A stretch of 64,000 bases of DNA from Fusobacterium sp. (GTDB lineage Bacteria; Fusobacteriota; Fusobacteriia; Fusobacteriales; Fusobacteriaceae), in NCBI RefSeq assembly GCF_019012925.1, contig NZ_JAGIRL010000006.1:6862-70861 (forward strand), read 5' to 3'. Below are positions 1-7,829 of this stretch, piece by piece. The translations under genes were made by a program, and so were the position numbers. Within the stretch, counting starts at the first letter, position 1. Every line of letters starts with the position of its first letter. A model generated the notes under the pieces. It did not search any database, was not told the DNA's origin, and saw nothing but the letters and a program-made list of their open reading frames with translations.

Positions 1-30
1 AACAATGATTAAAATAATTAAACCAATCAT
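1..30 (-). CDS. Start of a membrane protein cut by the window edge
   Basis: Only the first ten codons (MIGLIILIIV) are inside the window. An AAGGAGG ribosome site lies about 8 bases before the ATG at 30, just downstream of cvfB on the same strand. The residues look like the start of a transmembrane helix. No family can be named. Confidence 0.5.
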   Translation of the reverse strand, partial: MIGLIILIIV

Positions 31-60
31 CTTAAATCCTCCTTCTGATGTTTTTATATT

Positions 61-915
61 TTATTTTTTTGAAACCAATTTAAAATATCCGTCCTCTGTT
101 TTCTCTATTTTCCCCTGTTTTAATAGATTTCCAACAGCTCTTTTAAATGCTTTTTTACTCATATTAAAATAGTCCACTATCTGTTCTGGAGTAGTTTTGT
201 CATTGAATCTGAAACTATCTTTTAAAATTCTCATTTTTTCAAGTATTAGCTCTGCATCTTTATCTAACTGGATATAAGCAAGTTCTCTAGGAGAAAGATC
301 CAATTTCCCATCTTCTCTTACTCTTATTACTCTCGCTTCTATTTCATCACCTATCTTATAGTTTTTGAAGTACTCATTTTTTGGTATTAATCCAAAATAT
401 CTATCCTCTACAGCAACAAAAACACCAATCTCATCATTTATTCTATATACTGTTCCTGAAACTATATCATTTTTCTTCATTGATGTGCTTGGTAATAAGA
501 ATTTATATATCTTCATTGTAGCTGAAAGTCTACCCTTACTATCCTCATAAATTCCTACCAAATATCTTTTTCCAACTTCAACATCAGTCTCCTGCTGTCT
601 TTTAGGCAGAAGTAATTCCTTCTTCAATCCCCAATCCATAAAAGCTCCTAAAGTTGGGTGAACATCTGTTACCTCTAACTTAGCTAAAGTTCCTACTAAA
701 GCTTCTGTCTTTCTAAAAGTTGCCACTGGTCTATCTTCAGAGTCCATATAAACTAGAACTTCAACCTCGTCTCCCTCTTTTAGATCTCTGTCCTCTAATT
801 CATTGTTAGGTAAAAGTATATTATCCTTACTATCACCTGTTCCAGCATCAAGGTACGCCCCAACACTAGCAAAATTATTTATAACCAATCTCTGTCTTTT
901 TCCTATTTTTATCAT
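61..915 (-). CDS. cvfB: CvfB-type S1 RNA-binding protein
   Basis: 284 residues matching the CvfB family: repeated S1-like OB folds over roughly residues 1-215 and a winged-helix tail from about 225 to 280. Family members bind RNA in the cytoplasm and affect expression of virulence and stress genes in Staphylococcus; the role here is inferred from family. The ATG at 915 is preferred over a TTG one codon earlier because AAGGAG lies 6 bases before it. It is followed on the same strand by the truncated membrane gene at the window edge. Confidence 0.85.
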   Translation of the reverse strand: MIKIGKRQRLVINNFASVGAYLDAGTGDSKDNILLPNNELEDRDLKEGDEVEVLVYMDSEDRPVATFRKTEALVGTLAKLEVTDVHPTLGAFMDWGLKKELLLPKRQQETDVEVGKRYLVGIYEDSKGRLSATMKIYKFLLPSTSMKKNDIVSGTVYRINDEIGVFVAVEDRYFGLIPKNEYFKNYKIGDEIEARVIRVREDGKLDLSPRELAYIQLDKDAELILEKMRILKDSFRFNDKTTPEQIVDYFNMSKKAFKRAVGNLLKQGKIEKTEDGYFKLVSKK

Positions 916-972
916 CAATTTCTCCTTATCTCTCTAACAATACACCTGTATTATACATTTTATTTTTATTTT

Positions 973-1650
973 TTACAAGAATAATTTTTTAATTTCATCT
1001 TTTAATTCTAAATGCTTCTCTTCCCTTTTAAATATCTTTTTTATTGTAGTAGGTTTTTTTGAAAAAACTATAATAGTATCTCCCAACTCCACGGCTAAAT
1101 CTATATCGTGTGTGATGAGAAACACTGTTTTTCTCTCCTTCATTTGAAATAATTTTAGATAATCAACTATCTCTTTTTTAGTTTTAATATCTAAAAACTC
1201 AAAAGGCTCGTCCATAAAAAGATAATCACTTGGAAAGGCAAAAGCCCTTGCTATTCCAACTCTCCTCTTCATACCACCACTTAAATTCTTTGGATATTCA
1301 TCTCTATAATCCAAGAGATTTACCACTTTCAAATACCTCTCTATATACTCTTTCATAGTATCTTGAGGAATCTTATCCTTTAAGACATACTCTATATTTT
1401 CATATACAGTTTTCCAAGGAATTAAGGTGTCCTCTTGAAAAATATAGGATATTCCTTTCTCTATATCTCTTTCATAAACTACTTCTCCCGAATATTCGGT
1501 AATATCTTTGGATAAGATATTTAGAAGTGTTGTCTTTCCACAACCAGACTCCCCTAAGATCACAGTAACTTTTCCCTCTTCTCCAACAAAAGATATCCCT
1601 GACAAAACAGCCCTATCTCCAAAGCTTTTCTCTATATTTTTTACTTCCAT
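973..1650 (-). CDS. ABC transporter ATPase, NitT/TauT (SsuB) type
   Basis: 225-residue ATPase with intact Walker A (GESGCGKTT, residues 33-41), Q-loop, LSGGM signature, Walker B ending in MDEP and switch histidine (LITHD). It is the last gene of a four-gene operon and overlaps the permease by 10 bases, so it should energise that permease. The family imports sulfonates, nitrate, thiamine precursors or similar small anions; the substrate cannot be read here. It is the canonical ATPase of the pair in this operon; the other, at 3319-4002, has a changed catalytic site. Confidence 0.85.
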   Translation of the reverse strand: MEVKNIEKSFGDRAVLSGISFVGEEGKVTVILGESGCGKTTLLNILSKDITEYSGEVVYERDIEKGISYIFQEDTLIPWKTVYENIEYVLKDKIPQDTMKEYIERYLKVVNLLDYRDEYPKNLSGGMKRRVGIARAFAFPSDYLFMDEPFEFLDIKTKKEIVDYLKLFQMKERKTVFLITHDIDLAVELGDTIIVFSKKPTTIKKIFKREEKHLELKDEIKKLFL

Positions 1651-2396
1651 CTATAACTCCTACTCACCATATAGTTCAATCTTTTTAAGCCATTCTCTAA
1701 AATATAGTTAATCACTATTACAATTGCAATCCAAGCAAATATATTTGAGCTTTCTAAGTATATCTTATTCAAAAATATCTCCCCACCTATTGAAAAACTC
1801 TCCTGTGAAAGTACCTCTCCAGCTATTATCACTTTGAATGTCAGTCCGATATATGAGGGTAAATTTGGTGCTATAGAGTAGTAGACACTTGGGATATAGA
1901 TATCAGTTATCACTCTCTTTTGAGGTACTTTATAGATTTTTGACATTTTTAAAAGATTGACATCACTGTTATTTAATGCCCCTAAAATGCTCTCATAGAG
2001 TATTGGAAAGAGTATCAAGGACCCAACTACTATTGGAACACTCTCTGTTGTACTCCAAATCAATACCAATATAATTATTGCTATTGTTGGTACAGCTCTT
2101 AAGAATACTATGAATGGTGATAACAGTTGTTTAACTACTTTATATTTATATGATATTGTTGCAACTATAGTAGCTCCCAAAAGAGATAACAGTATCACTA
2201 AAAAAAGTCTGCTTAAAGTATTGTATAGAGTATGTAAAAACTCTATACTTCCCATTATTTTTAAAAGTGATTCTCCCACTTGATCAACTCTAGGAAAAAG
2301 AAGAGAGTTGTCTATAAACAAGGCAACTCCCTCCCAAATAACAATAAAGAGTATAAAGGAAAGTATTCTATAACTACTTTGCAAATATCTCTTCAT
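1641..2396 (-). CDS. ABC transporter permease, NitT/TauT type
   Basis: 251 residues with about six hydrophobic segments and the layout of binding-protein-dependent permeases (BPD_transp_1). It overlaps the binding-protein gene by 23 bases at its start and the ATPase gene by 10 bases at its end, which implies translational coupling. Its own ribosome site is weak. It is the only permease of the operon, so it probably forms a homodimer in the inner membrane. Confidence 0.85.
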   Translation of the reverse strand: MKRYLQSSYRILSFILFIVIWEGVALFIDNSLLFPRVDQVGESLLKIMGSIEFLHTLYNTLSRLFLVILLSLLGATIVATISYKYKVVKQLLSPFIVFLRAVPTIAIIILVLIWSTTESVPIVVGSLILFPILYESILGALNNSDVNLLKMSKIYKVPQKRVITDIYIPSVYYSIAPNLPSYIGLTFKVIIAGEVLSQESFSIGGEIFLNKIYLESSNIFAWIAIVIVINYILENGLKRLNYMVSRSYRWK

Positions 2397-3315
2397 CTGG
2401 TACTTTTCCTCCGATTACTTTACTATTTACTTCATTCAAATTTTTAAAATACTTATTGTACTCCTCTTGACAATCAAATATTGGTGTATAATAGATATTT
2501 GCTCTTTTCAATATCTCATCTAAATTGCTTGTATCTACAGTTATGTTATTCTCTTTGATATTTTTTGTAGTTCTCTCTCTATCTTTATATAATAGTACAC
2601 TACTCTCTCTAATTTTTTCTACTAATTTTTCTACTAATTTTGGATTTGAACTATATAACTCCTCTTTTACCACCAAAGTTGCTTGAGGGTAACCTAGATC
2701 TGACTCCATTATATTTTTCCATTCATCATTTAAATTGGCTACAATATTTGTAGTCACACTCTTAGTTAGAATTTTACTTAGCATTGGCTCTGGAATAACT
2801 GCCGTATCTATTTTTTTACTTAGAAATAGCATAGCCAACTCATTTCCATTGGCTAGATAATTTATCTCTAAATCTTTACTACTTAGCCCCTTAGCTTCTA
2901 AAATAGATTGAAATATTATATCTGGAGTTAATCCCTTTCCAAAAGTATATACTTTTTTTCCTTTTAATTCATCTAATGAGGAAATATTATCTCTACTTAT
3001 TACATAGAAAGATCCCCAACCTACTGTTCCCAAAATCTTATAATTTAAATTCTTGTTATATAGCTGAGCTGAAAAGTTTGAAGGAACTATTCCTATATCT
3101 CCCTCTCTCTTTAGCATATCTACTACAAGGGCATCTGAAGCTTTCTCTATCTTATAAGTCACTGTGTCCTCATCTATAGTTTTTACATCAGACATCATAT
3201 TAGCTATAGACATAGCTGGTAATCCATCAGGAACTAAAAACTTTATATTTTGTGCATAGGCACTTAAACTCAACAAACCTAACAAAAATATCTTTACTAT
3301 CTTACTTTTTATCAT
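2374..3315 (-). CDS. ABC transporter substrate-binding protein, NMT1/SsuA-like
   Basis: 313 residues with a Sec signal peptide (MIKSKIVKIFLLGLLSLSAYAQ would be cut after AYA) and the two-lobe pattern of NMT1/SsuA/TauA periplasmic binding proteins, including DELKGKKVYTFGKG. A GGGGAG ribosome site is 6 bases before the start. There is no lipobox, so it should be soluble in the periplasm, which fits a double-membrane cell. Ligand is unknown; sulfonate, nitrate/cyanate or pyrimidine precursor are family options. Confidence 0.8.
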   Translation of the reverse strand: MIKSKIVKIFLLGLLSLSAYAQNIKFLVPDGLPAMSIANMMSDVKTIDEDTVTYKIEKASDALVVDMLKREGDIGIVPSNFSAQLYNKNLNYKILGTVGWGSFYVISRDNISSLDELKGKKVYTFGKGLTPDIIFQSILEAKGLSSKDLEINYLANGNELAMLFLSKKIDTAVIPEPMLSKILTKSVTTNIVANLNDEWKNIMESDLGYPQATLVVKEELYSSNPKLVEKLVEKIRESSVLLYKDRERTTKNIKENNITVDTSNLDEILKRANIYYTPIFDCQEEYNKYFKNLNEVNSKVIGGKVPDEEIFAK

Positions 3316-3318
3316 CTA

Positions 3319-4002
3319 TTATCTCCCCTTGAAAAACTCTTGTGAATCACCAAAATAGTAGCTTCTATCTTTTTTATTTAGAAATAGTAATCTATTTGCA
3401 TACTGACATATCTCTTTTATATTGTGAGTTATAAATATAACTGTCAATTGATCCTCACTACATAGAGTCTTTATCGTCTGATAAAAGGCTAACTTATTCT
3501 TCATATCAAGTGTTGAGTTAGGACTATCTATTATTAATAGCTTCGGCTCTGTTATCAGGTGCTTTGCCAAATTTGCTCTCAACAGCTGACCTTTATTTAA
3601 TTTGTTAATCTTTTGATCTCTGATATCATATAGATCCAATCTTTTTAAAAGGGAGTCTACCTTATCCCAATCTTCATCTTTAAAGAGTCTTACTCTTTTT
3701 TTAGATAGTAGTGCCACTGCTACTACCTCTCTTACTGTTCCTATAAAATTCTCTTTCTGTTGTGCTGAGTTTTGAGCAATATAACTGACCTCATCTTTTC
3801 CTATATTGTGGTACTGTATATCTCCACTCACTCCTGAATTAATCAAACCTAAAATACTCTTTATCAAAGTACTTTTTCCAGAACCAGGCACTCCTCCTAT
3901 AGCTAGATAATCGCCTTTTTCCACAACAAAAGAAAGATTTTCTAAAACACTTCTGTTCTTGTACAATAAGCAAAAATTTTCCACTGTTAAAATATTTTCC
4001 AT
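3319..4002 (-). CDS. Second ABC ATPase of the operon, with degenerate catalytic site
   Basis: 227 residues. Walker A is intact (GVPGSGKST, 37-45) and the switch histidine is present (FITHN), but the signature reads LNKGQ instead of LSGGQ and Walker B ends in IIDSP, so the catalytic glutamate after the aspartate is a serine. It is the first gene of the operon and directly precedes the binding protein (3 bases apart). With the normal ATPase at 973-1650 it could form an asymmetric heterodimer with one weak ATP site. The pairing is inferred from gene order. Confidence 0.75.
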   Translation of the reverse strand: MENILTVENFCLLYKNRSVLENLSFVVEKGDYLAIGGVPGSGKSTLIKSILGLINSGVSGDIQYHNIGKDEVSYIAQNSAQQKENFIGTVREVVAVALLSKKRVRLFKDEDWDKVDSLLKRLDLYDIRDQKINKLNKGQLLRANLAKHLITEPKLLIIDSPNSTLDMKNKLAFYQTIKTLCSEDQLTVIFITHNIKEICQYANRLLFLNKKDRSYYFGDSQEFFKGR

Positions 4003-4038
4003 CTAGCTACCTCCAATAAAATATATATTCTATACTAT

Positions 4039-4044
4039 ATTATA
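4039..4044 (-). promoter_or_regulatory. -10 element of the ABC transporter operon
   Basis: On the minus strand the leader reads TGATATAAT, an extended -10 (TGn-TATAAT), about 36 bases before the first ATG at 4002. No good -35 is seen at 17 bases; extended -10 promoters often lack one. Confidence 0.55.
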
Positions 4045-4094
4045 TCACGATCTAAAATTTAAGTAAATCAAATTAAATAATATTTAACAAGAAT

Positions 4095-4139
4095 AAAAAA
4101 ACTACACTCTCTATCTCATCTTGAAATTTTGAGTGTAGT
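4095..4139 (-). terminator. Terminator of the fumarase operon
   Basis: Inverted repeat ACTACACTC/GAGTGTAGT with a minus-strand T-run, 12 bases past the end of the fumarase beta gene. Confidence 0.8.
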
Positions 4140-4150
4140 CTATTATTTGA

Positions 4151-4708
4151 TTATTTATCTAATCTATTCCATTTAGCTTGTCCCTCTTGGTATAGATCCC
4201 CACCATAGATATCATTTATAACTATTGCTGGAAACTCCTCTACTTCCAATCTTCTAAGAGCCTCTGCTCCTAAATCCTCATAAGTTATTAATTCAGCTTT
4301 TTTTATAGATTTTGATATAAGTGCAGCAGCTCCACCAACTGCAGCAAAATAAACTGCCTTTTCAGAAACAATAGCTTCCTTAACCTCTTTTGATCTAGCT
4401 CCTTTTCCTATCATTCCCTTTAATCCTACTTTAATTAGATCTGGAGCATATGCGTCCATTCTATAACTTGTAGTTGGTCCAGCACTTCCTATTGGCTTTC
4501 CTGGTTTTGCTGGTGTAGGTCCAACATAGTAGATCACTTGCCCTTTTATATCTATAGGTAATTCTTTTCCCTCTTCTAATAATTTAACAAGTCTTGCGTG
4601 TGCAGCATCTCTTGCTGTATATATAACTCCTGTTATCTTAACTGTATCCCCAGCTTTTAATTTAGCTATATCTTCCTCTTTTAAAGGTGTTGTAATATGA
4701 TATTCCAT
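4151..4708 (-). CDS. fumB: Class I fumarate hydratase, beta (C-terminal) subunit
   Basis: 185 residues matching the C-terminal half of iron-sulfur fumarases and L-tartrate dehydratase beta subunits, with the conserved GPTTSYRMD segment and a KGARSKE loop. It pairs with the alpha subunit encoded 25 bases upstream to interconvert fumarate and malate. A strong GAGGAGG site precedes the ATG. In fusobacteria such two-subunit enzymes serve anaerobic dicarboxylate metabolism. The tartrate alternative cannot be fully excluded from sequence. Confidence 0.85.
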   Translation of the reverse strand: MEYHITTPLKEEDIAKLKAGDTVKITGVIYTARDAAHARLVKLLEEGKELPIDIKGQVIYYVGPTPAKPGKPIGSAGPTTSYRMDAYAPDLIKVGLKGMIGKGARSKEVKEAIVSEKAVYFAAVGGAAALISKSIKKAELITYEDLGAEALRRLEVEEFPAIVINDIYGGDLYQEGQAKWNRLDK

Positions 4709-4733
4709 TAGCTTTTCCTCCTCAAACCTCTAT

Positions 4734-5576
4734 CTATAATTCTATCTCTTTATGTCTAGCTGCATGACAGTTTATATTGATTGCCACTGGTAAAGCAGCT
4801 ATATGGCAAGGATAAGTATTTACTTTTACAGCAAGGGCAGTAGTTAAACCTCCCAATCCTAATGGTCCAACTCCTGTTTTATTTATTAACTCTAATAACT
4901 CCTCCTCTAATCCTCTTGCAATAGGATCTGGATTTACATCATTTATATCTCTTAAAACAGCTTCTTTGGCTAGAATAGCTGCTTTTTCAAAGTTTCCACC
5001 TATTCCTACTCCAACTATTATTGGTGGGCAAGGATTTCCACCAGCATTTTTCACTGTATCAACTACTAATTTTTTTACACCCTCTATTCCATCTGAAGGC
5101 TTTAACATCTTCAAAGCACTCATATTCTCAGATCCTCCACCTTTTGGAGCCACAACTATTTTAACTTTATCTGAGTTTGGAACAAGTTTTGTATGGATTA
5201 TAGCTGGAGAGTTATCCTTAGTATTAACTCTATCTAATGGATGTCTTACAACAGATTTTCTAAGGTATCCCTTTTCATACCCTCTTCTAACTCCCTCATT
5301 TATAGCTTCATATATATCTCCCGATATTTTTACCTCTGTACCTATCTCTAGGAATACAACTACTATCCCTGTATCTTGGCACATAGGAACTTCCTCTCTC
5401 ATAGCTATCTCATCATTCTCTATGATCTGCCCTAAGATATTTTTTCCTACTTCTGATTCCTCTTTCTCATAAGCATCTTTGATCTTATCTAGAACCTCTT
5501 TCCCAATAAAATAATTCCCTTCAATGCACATTCTTTCTACTTCATCAGTAACTCTTTTTAAATCTAATTCTTTCAT
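4734..5576 (-). CDS. fumA: Class I fumarate hydratase, alpha (N-terminal) subunit
   Basis: 280 residues; carries the three cysteines expected to hold the [4Fe-4S] cluster: MCQDTG, GGNPCPP and YPCHIAALP. The cluster makes the enzyme oxygen-labile, which suits an anaerobe. It is the first gene of the two-gene fumarase operon, with subunits split as in archaea and clostridia rather than fused as in E. coli FumA. A 17-base inverted repeat in the leader (5596-5612) may be an operator. Confidence 0.87.
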   Translation of the reverse strand: MKELDLKRVTDEVERMCIEGNYFIGKEVLDKIKDAYEKEESEVGKNILGQIIENDEIAMREEVPMCQDTGIVVVFLEIGTEVKISGDIYEAINEGVRRGYEKGYLRKSVVRHPLDRVNTKDNSPAIIHTKLVPNSDKVKIVVAPKGGGSENMSALKMLKPSDGIEGVKKLVVDTVKNAGGNPCPPIIVGVGIGGNFEKAAILAKEAVLRDINDVNPDPIARGLEEELLELINKTGVGPLGLGGLTTALAVKVNTYPCHIAALPVAININCHAARHKEIEL

Positions 5577-5595
5577 TAGAAACCCGCCCTTCTTT

Positions 5596-5612
5596 TTAAA
5601 GTTAAACTTTAA
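5596..5612. promoter_or_regulatory. Inverted repeat in the fumarase leader
   Basis: Perfect arms TTAAAGT and ACTTTAA with a 3-base spacer, about 20 bases before the fumarase start and after a weak -10 (TATGAT). It could bind a repressor. The very AT-rich context makes chance possible. Confidence 0.35.
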
Positions 5613-5726
5613 TTTTTTTGTAACGCTCTAACTTTATCATACCATAAATTCCATATTTTTTGAATAGTTCCTAGGATAGATTTTTAGTATCGACTTCTAG
5701 AATAGAATATATTTAATTAATAATAG

Positions 5727-5761
5727 AAAAAAGAGAGCACTCTTTAAAGCACCCTCTCTTT
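5727..5761 (-). terminator. Terminator after the TetR gene
   Basis: Arms AAAGAGAG and CTCTCTTT with a minus-strand T-run, directly after the TetR stop codon. Confidence 0.75.
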
Positions 5762-5765
5762 ACAT

Positions 5766-6338
5766 CTATTTCTTATAGTTTTCCAATCTTTGATATAGCA
5801 TAGTTGCTGCTGATTCCATCAATCTAGTCTTTATAAACTCATCACTGATCTCAGCAAAATAATTAGTTGCTATCAGAGTTGCAAATCCATGGGCATACAT
5901 CCAACAATCTAGATAAAGTTCTATTTTAAACTCTTCATCTAAATGATCAAATCTCCCATCTTTTAACATCTCTTCCTTTATCAGATCTCTAAACTCTCTT
6001 ATTACTTCATTTCTCTTTCCCAAGCTCTCTTTTAAAAATATAGCTCTAAATAACTCTTTTTCCTCTCTTGCAAATATACATATACCCATTCCAATATTCA
6101 AGAAAATCAAGTTTGTTCTCTCTTTTTTTACATACTCAAGAAAGAGCTGTTTTGCATTCTCTAAAAGCTCATGTTTCAATATATCCATTGAATTGTAAAA
6201 GCTATATATTGGTGCTGGAGATGACTCCAGTGATTTTGCAAGATTTCTAGCACTAATACCCTCTATCCCCTCAGCTTTAAATATCTCAAAGGCTTTATTA
6301 TATACCTGTTCCTTTGTAAATATTGGTTTTTTTGGCAT
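5766..6338 (-). CDS. TetR-family transcriptional regulator
   Basis: 190 residues. An N-terminal TetR helix-turn-helix covers about residues 8-55 (GISARNLAKSLESSPAPIYSFY is cut here to GISARNLAKSLESS for its recognition part), followed by an all-helical ligand-binding region. It lies 30 bases behind the FadL-like porin gene on the same strand and probably shares its transcript, so it may regulate that porin and itself. Ligand unknown; fatty acids or aromatic compounds would fit the neighbour but this is inference. Confidence 0.8.
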   Translation of the reverse strand: MPKKPIFTKEQVYNKAFEIFKAEGIEGISARNLAKSLESSPAPIYSFYNSMDILKHELLENAKQLFLEYVKKERTNLIFLNIGMGICIFAREEKELFRAIFLKESLGKRNEVIREFRDLIKEEMLKDGRFDHLDEEFKIELYLDCWMYAHGFATLIATNYFAEISDEFIKTRLMESAATMLYQRLENYKK

Positions 6339-6368
6339 TGTGTCCTCCTTTAATTATATCTAAAACCA

Positions 6369-7748
6369 TTAGAATCTCTTAGTATAAGATACTCCCATAG
6401 CAGTTATACTCTTACTATATTCAGGATTTTTAACATCTTTAAATATTGGATTTGAATACTTTTGATTATAGTGTCCATCTTGAGAATCATAGATAAAATG
6501 TGTTACTGTGAAAACCCACTCTGTTGTATCATCTGGATTATATTTTAATCCTGTTCCTAACATTACAGAGTTTAATCCATACTCTACATCATCATAAGAT
6601 GTTACCTTTGCTCCTGTATCAGCATAGTTTATACTTCCTAACACTGCCCATTTAGGTGATAATCTATACTCAGTTCCTAAAGCTAACTCCCAACCATTAT
6701 CATATTCTGGATGTATCTCTTTAACTTTCAATGTTTCTAATTTTGAACTTCCTTTTTTCACTCCACTATCCATCTTAGCATCTTTGTTGAAATAGTAGTT
6801 TCCTGATAGAGCCACTGTCCAATCATCAGTTACTCTATATGACATACCTGCTGCTAATATAGCTGGTAGATCTCTTCTTGATTTAGTTCCAATAGAGTAC
6901 TCAGGATAGAAAGCACCAAATCCTAATCCATTTAAACTACCTACTATTGGATTTTTTGAATTTAACCCTTGTTCGCTACCATGAGCTTTAAAGTTTAACT
7001 TAACTCTAGTGTCATATCTCATAGCTAGATTTAATCTATCAGAAGCCTTATAGTTTAATCCTAACTGTCCTCCAAATCCCCAAGCAGTTCTTTTAGAATC
7101 CATAGAAGCTGTTTCATTTACTGATTCCATACCAACAACCTGTCCTCCTTCAAGCTTAGGAACCTTTCCATTTAAGTAAATATCCCCTTTTAGAGTTCTA
7201 CTTCCATAGATAGCTCTACCTGCTACTGATAGTGATAGCTTCTCATCAACTTTAAATACTTTACCAAGAGTATTCTGAATATATAGATTTGATCCCTCTA
7301 CCTTAGATTCATTTGTACTAAATCCTACTAATCCTATTCCAGCTAAAATATCTGGAATTACAGCTGTACCAGCCACTCCATCTTTATACTTTAGGTCTCC
7401 ACCTCCACCTAAAGCACCAAATGTCCAATATAGTGCTGAATCATCTTCAACTTTATATAGTGCAAAGTTTGGTATAGGTTGAACTAATTGAGCCTTATAC
7501 TCTTTTCCTCCATATGTCATCTTCTCATGTCCTAAAGCTAACTGTCCACCTAATTGAACATAAGTTCCATTCTCTAAGTGAACTAATCCTGCTGGGTTAT
7601 AGTAAGCAGATGATTTATTTATCATACCGTTTTGTGCTTGGTTTCCTAAATATTCTGGTGTATATGTTTGAATATGGTCAATAGAAGCTGCATAAGTTGC
7701 TGAACTTAATACTGTTGCTAAAGCCAATAGTCCTAATCTTTTTTTCAT
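6369..7748 (-). CDS. FadL/OmpP1/TodX-family outer-membrane transport protein
   Basis: 459 residues with a signal peptide (MKKRLGLLALATVLSSATYAA), a plug-like N-terminal part with NPAG (QAQNGMINKSSAYYNPAGL, typical of the family) and a beta-rich barrel ending in an aromatic residue (SYTKRF). Members let hydrophobic compounds such as long-chain fatty acids or aromatics cross the outer membrane. AGGAGG lies before the ATG. It is followed by a TetR gene that may be its regulator. The substrate is not determined. Confidence 0.85.
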   Translation of the reverse strand: MKKRLGLLALATVLSSATYAASIDHIQTYTPEYLGNQAQNGMINKSSAYYNPAGLVHLENGTYVQLGGQLALGHEKMTYGGKEYKAQLVQPIPNFALYKVEDDSALYWTFGALGGGGDLKYKDGVAGTAVIPDILAGIGLVGFSTNESKVEGSNLYIQNTLGKVFKVDEKLSLSVAGRAIYGSRTLKGDIYLNGKVPKLEGGQVVGMESVNETASMDSKRTAWGFGGQLGLNYKASDRLNLAMRYDTRVKLNFKAHGSEQGLNSKNPIVGSLNGLGFGAFYPEYSIGTKSRRDLPAILAAGMSYRVTDDWTVALSGNYYFNKDAKMDSGVKKGSSKLETLKVKEIHPEYDNGWELALGTEYRLSPKWAVLGSINYADTGAKVTSYDDVEYGLNSVMLGTGLKYNPDDTTEWVFTVTHFIYDSQDGHYNQKYSNPIFKDVKNPEYSKSITAMGVSYTKRF

Positions 7749-7829
7749 GATTCCTCCTAGAAATTATTTATAACATATGTAATATATCATCTGTAAGTTA
7801 ATAATTAGTTAATTAAAAATTAATTTTTT

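Noticed and set aside
4003..4150. TPP or other riboswitch before the ABC importer
   Set aside because: The leader is under 40 bases and no thi-box core is present; the nearby hairpin is the fumarase terminator.
4966..5472. 168-codon frame opposite the fumarase alpha gene
   Set aside because: It is the antisense shadow of a well-conserved gene and has no ribosome site or family features. Similar antisense frames (for example 35240-35749 and 57540-58037) were rejected for the same reason.
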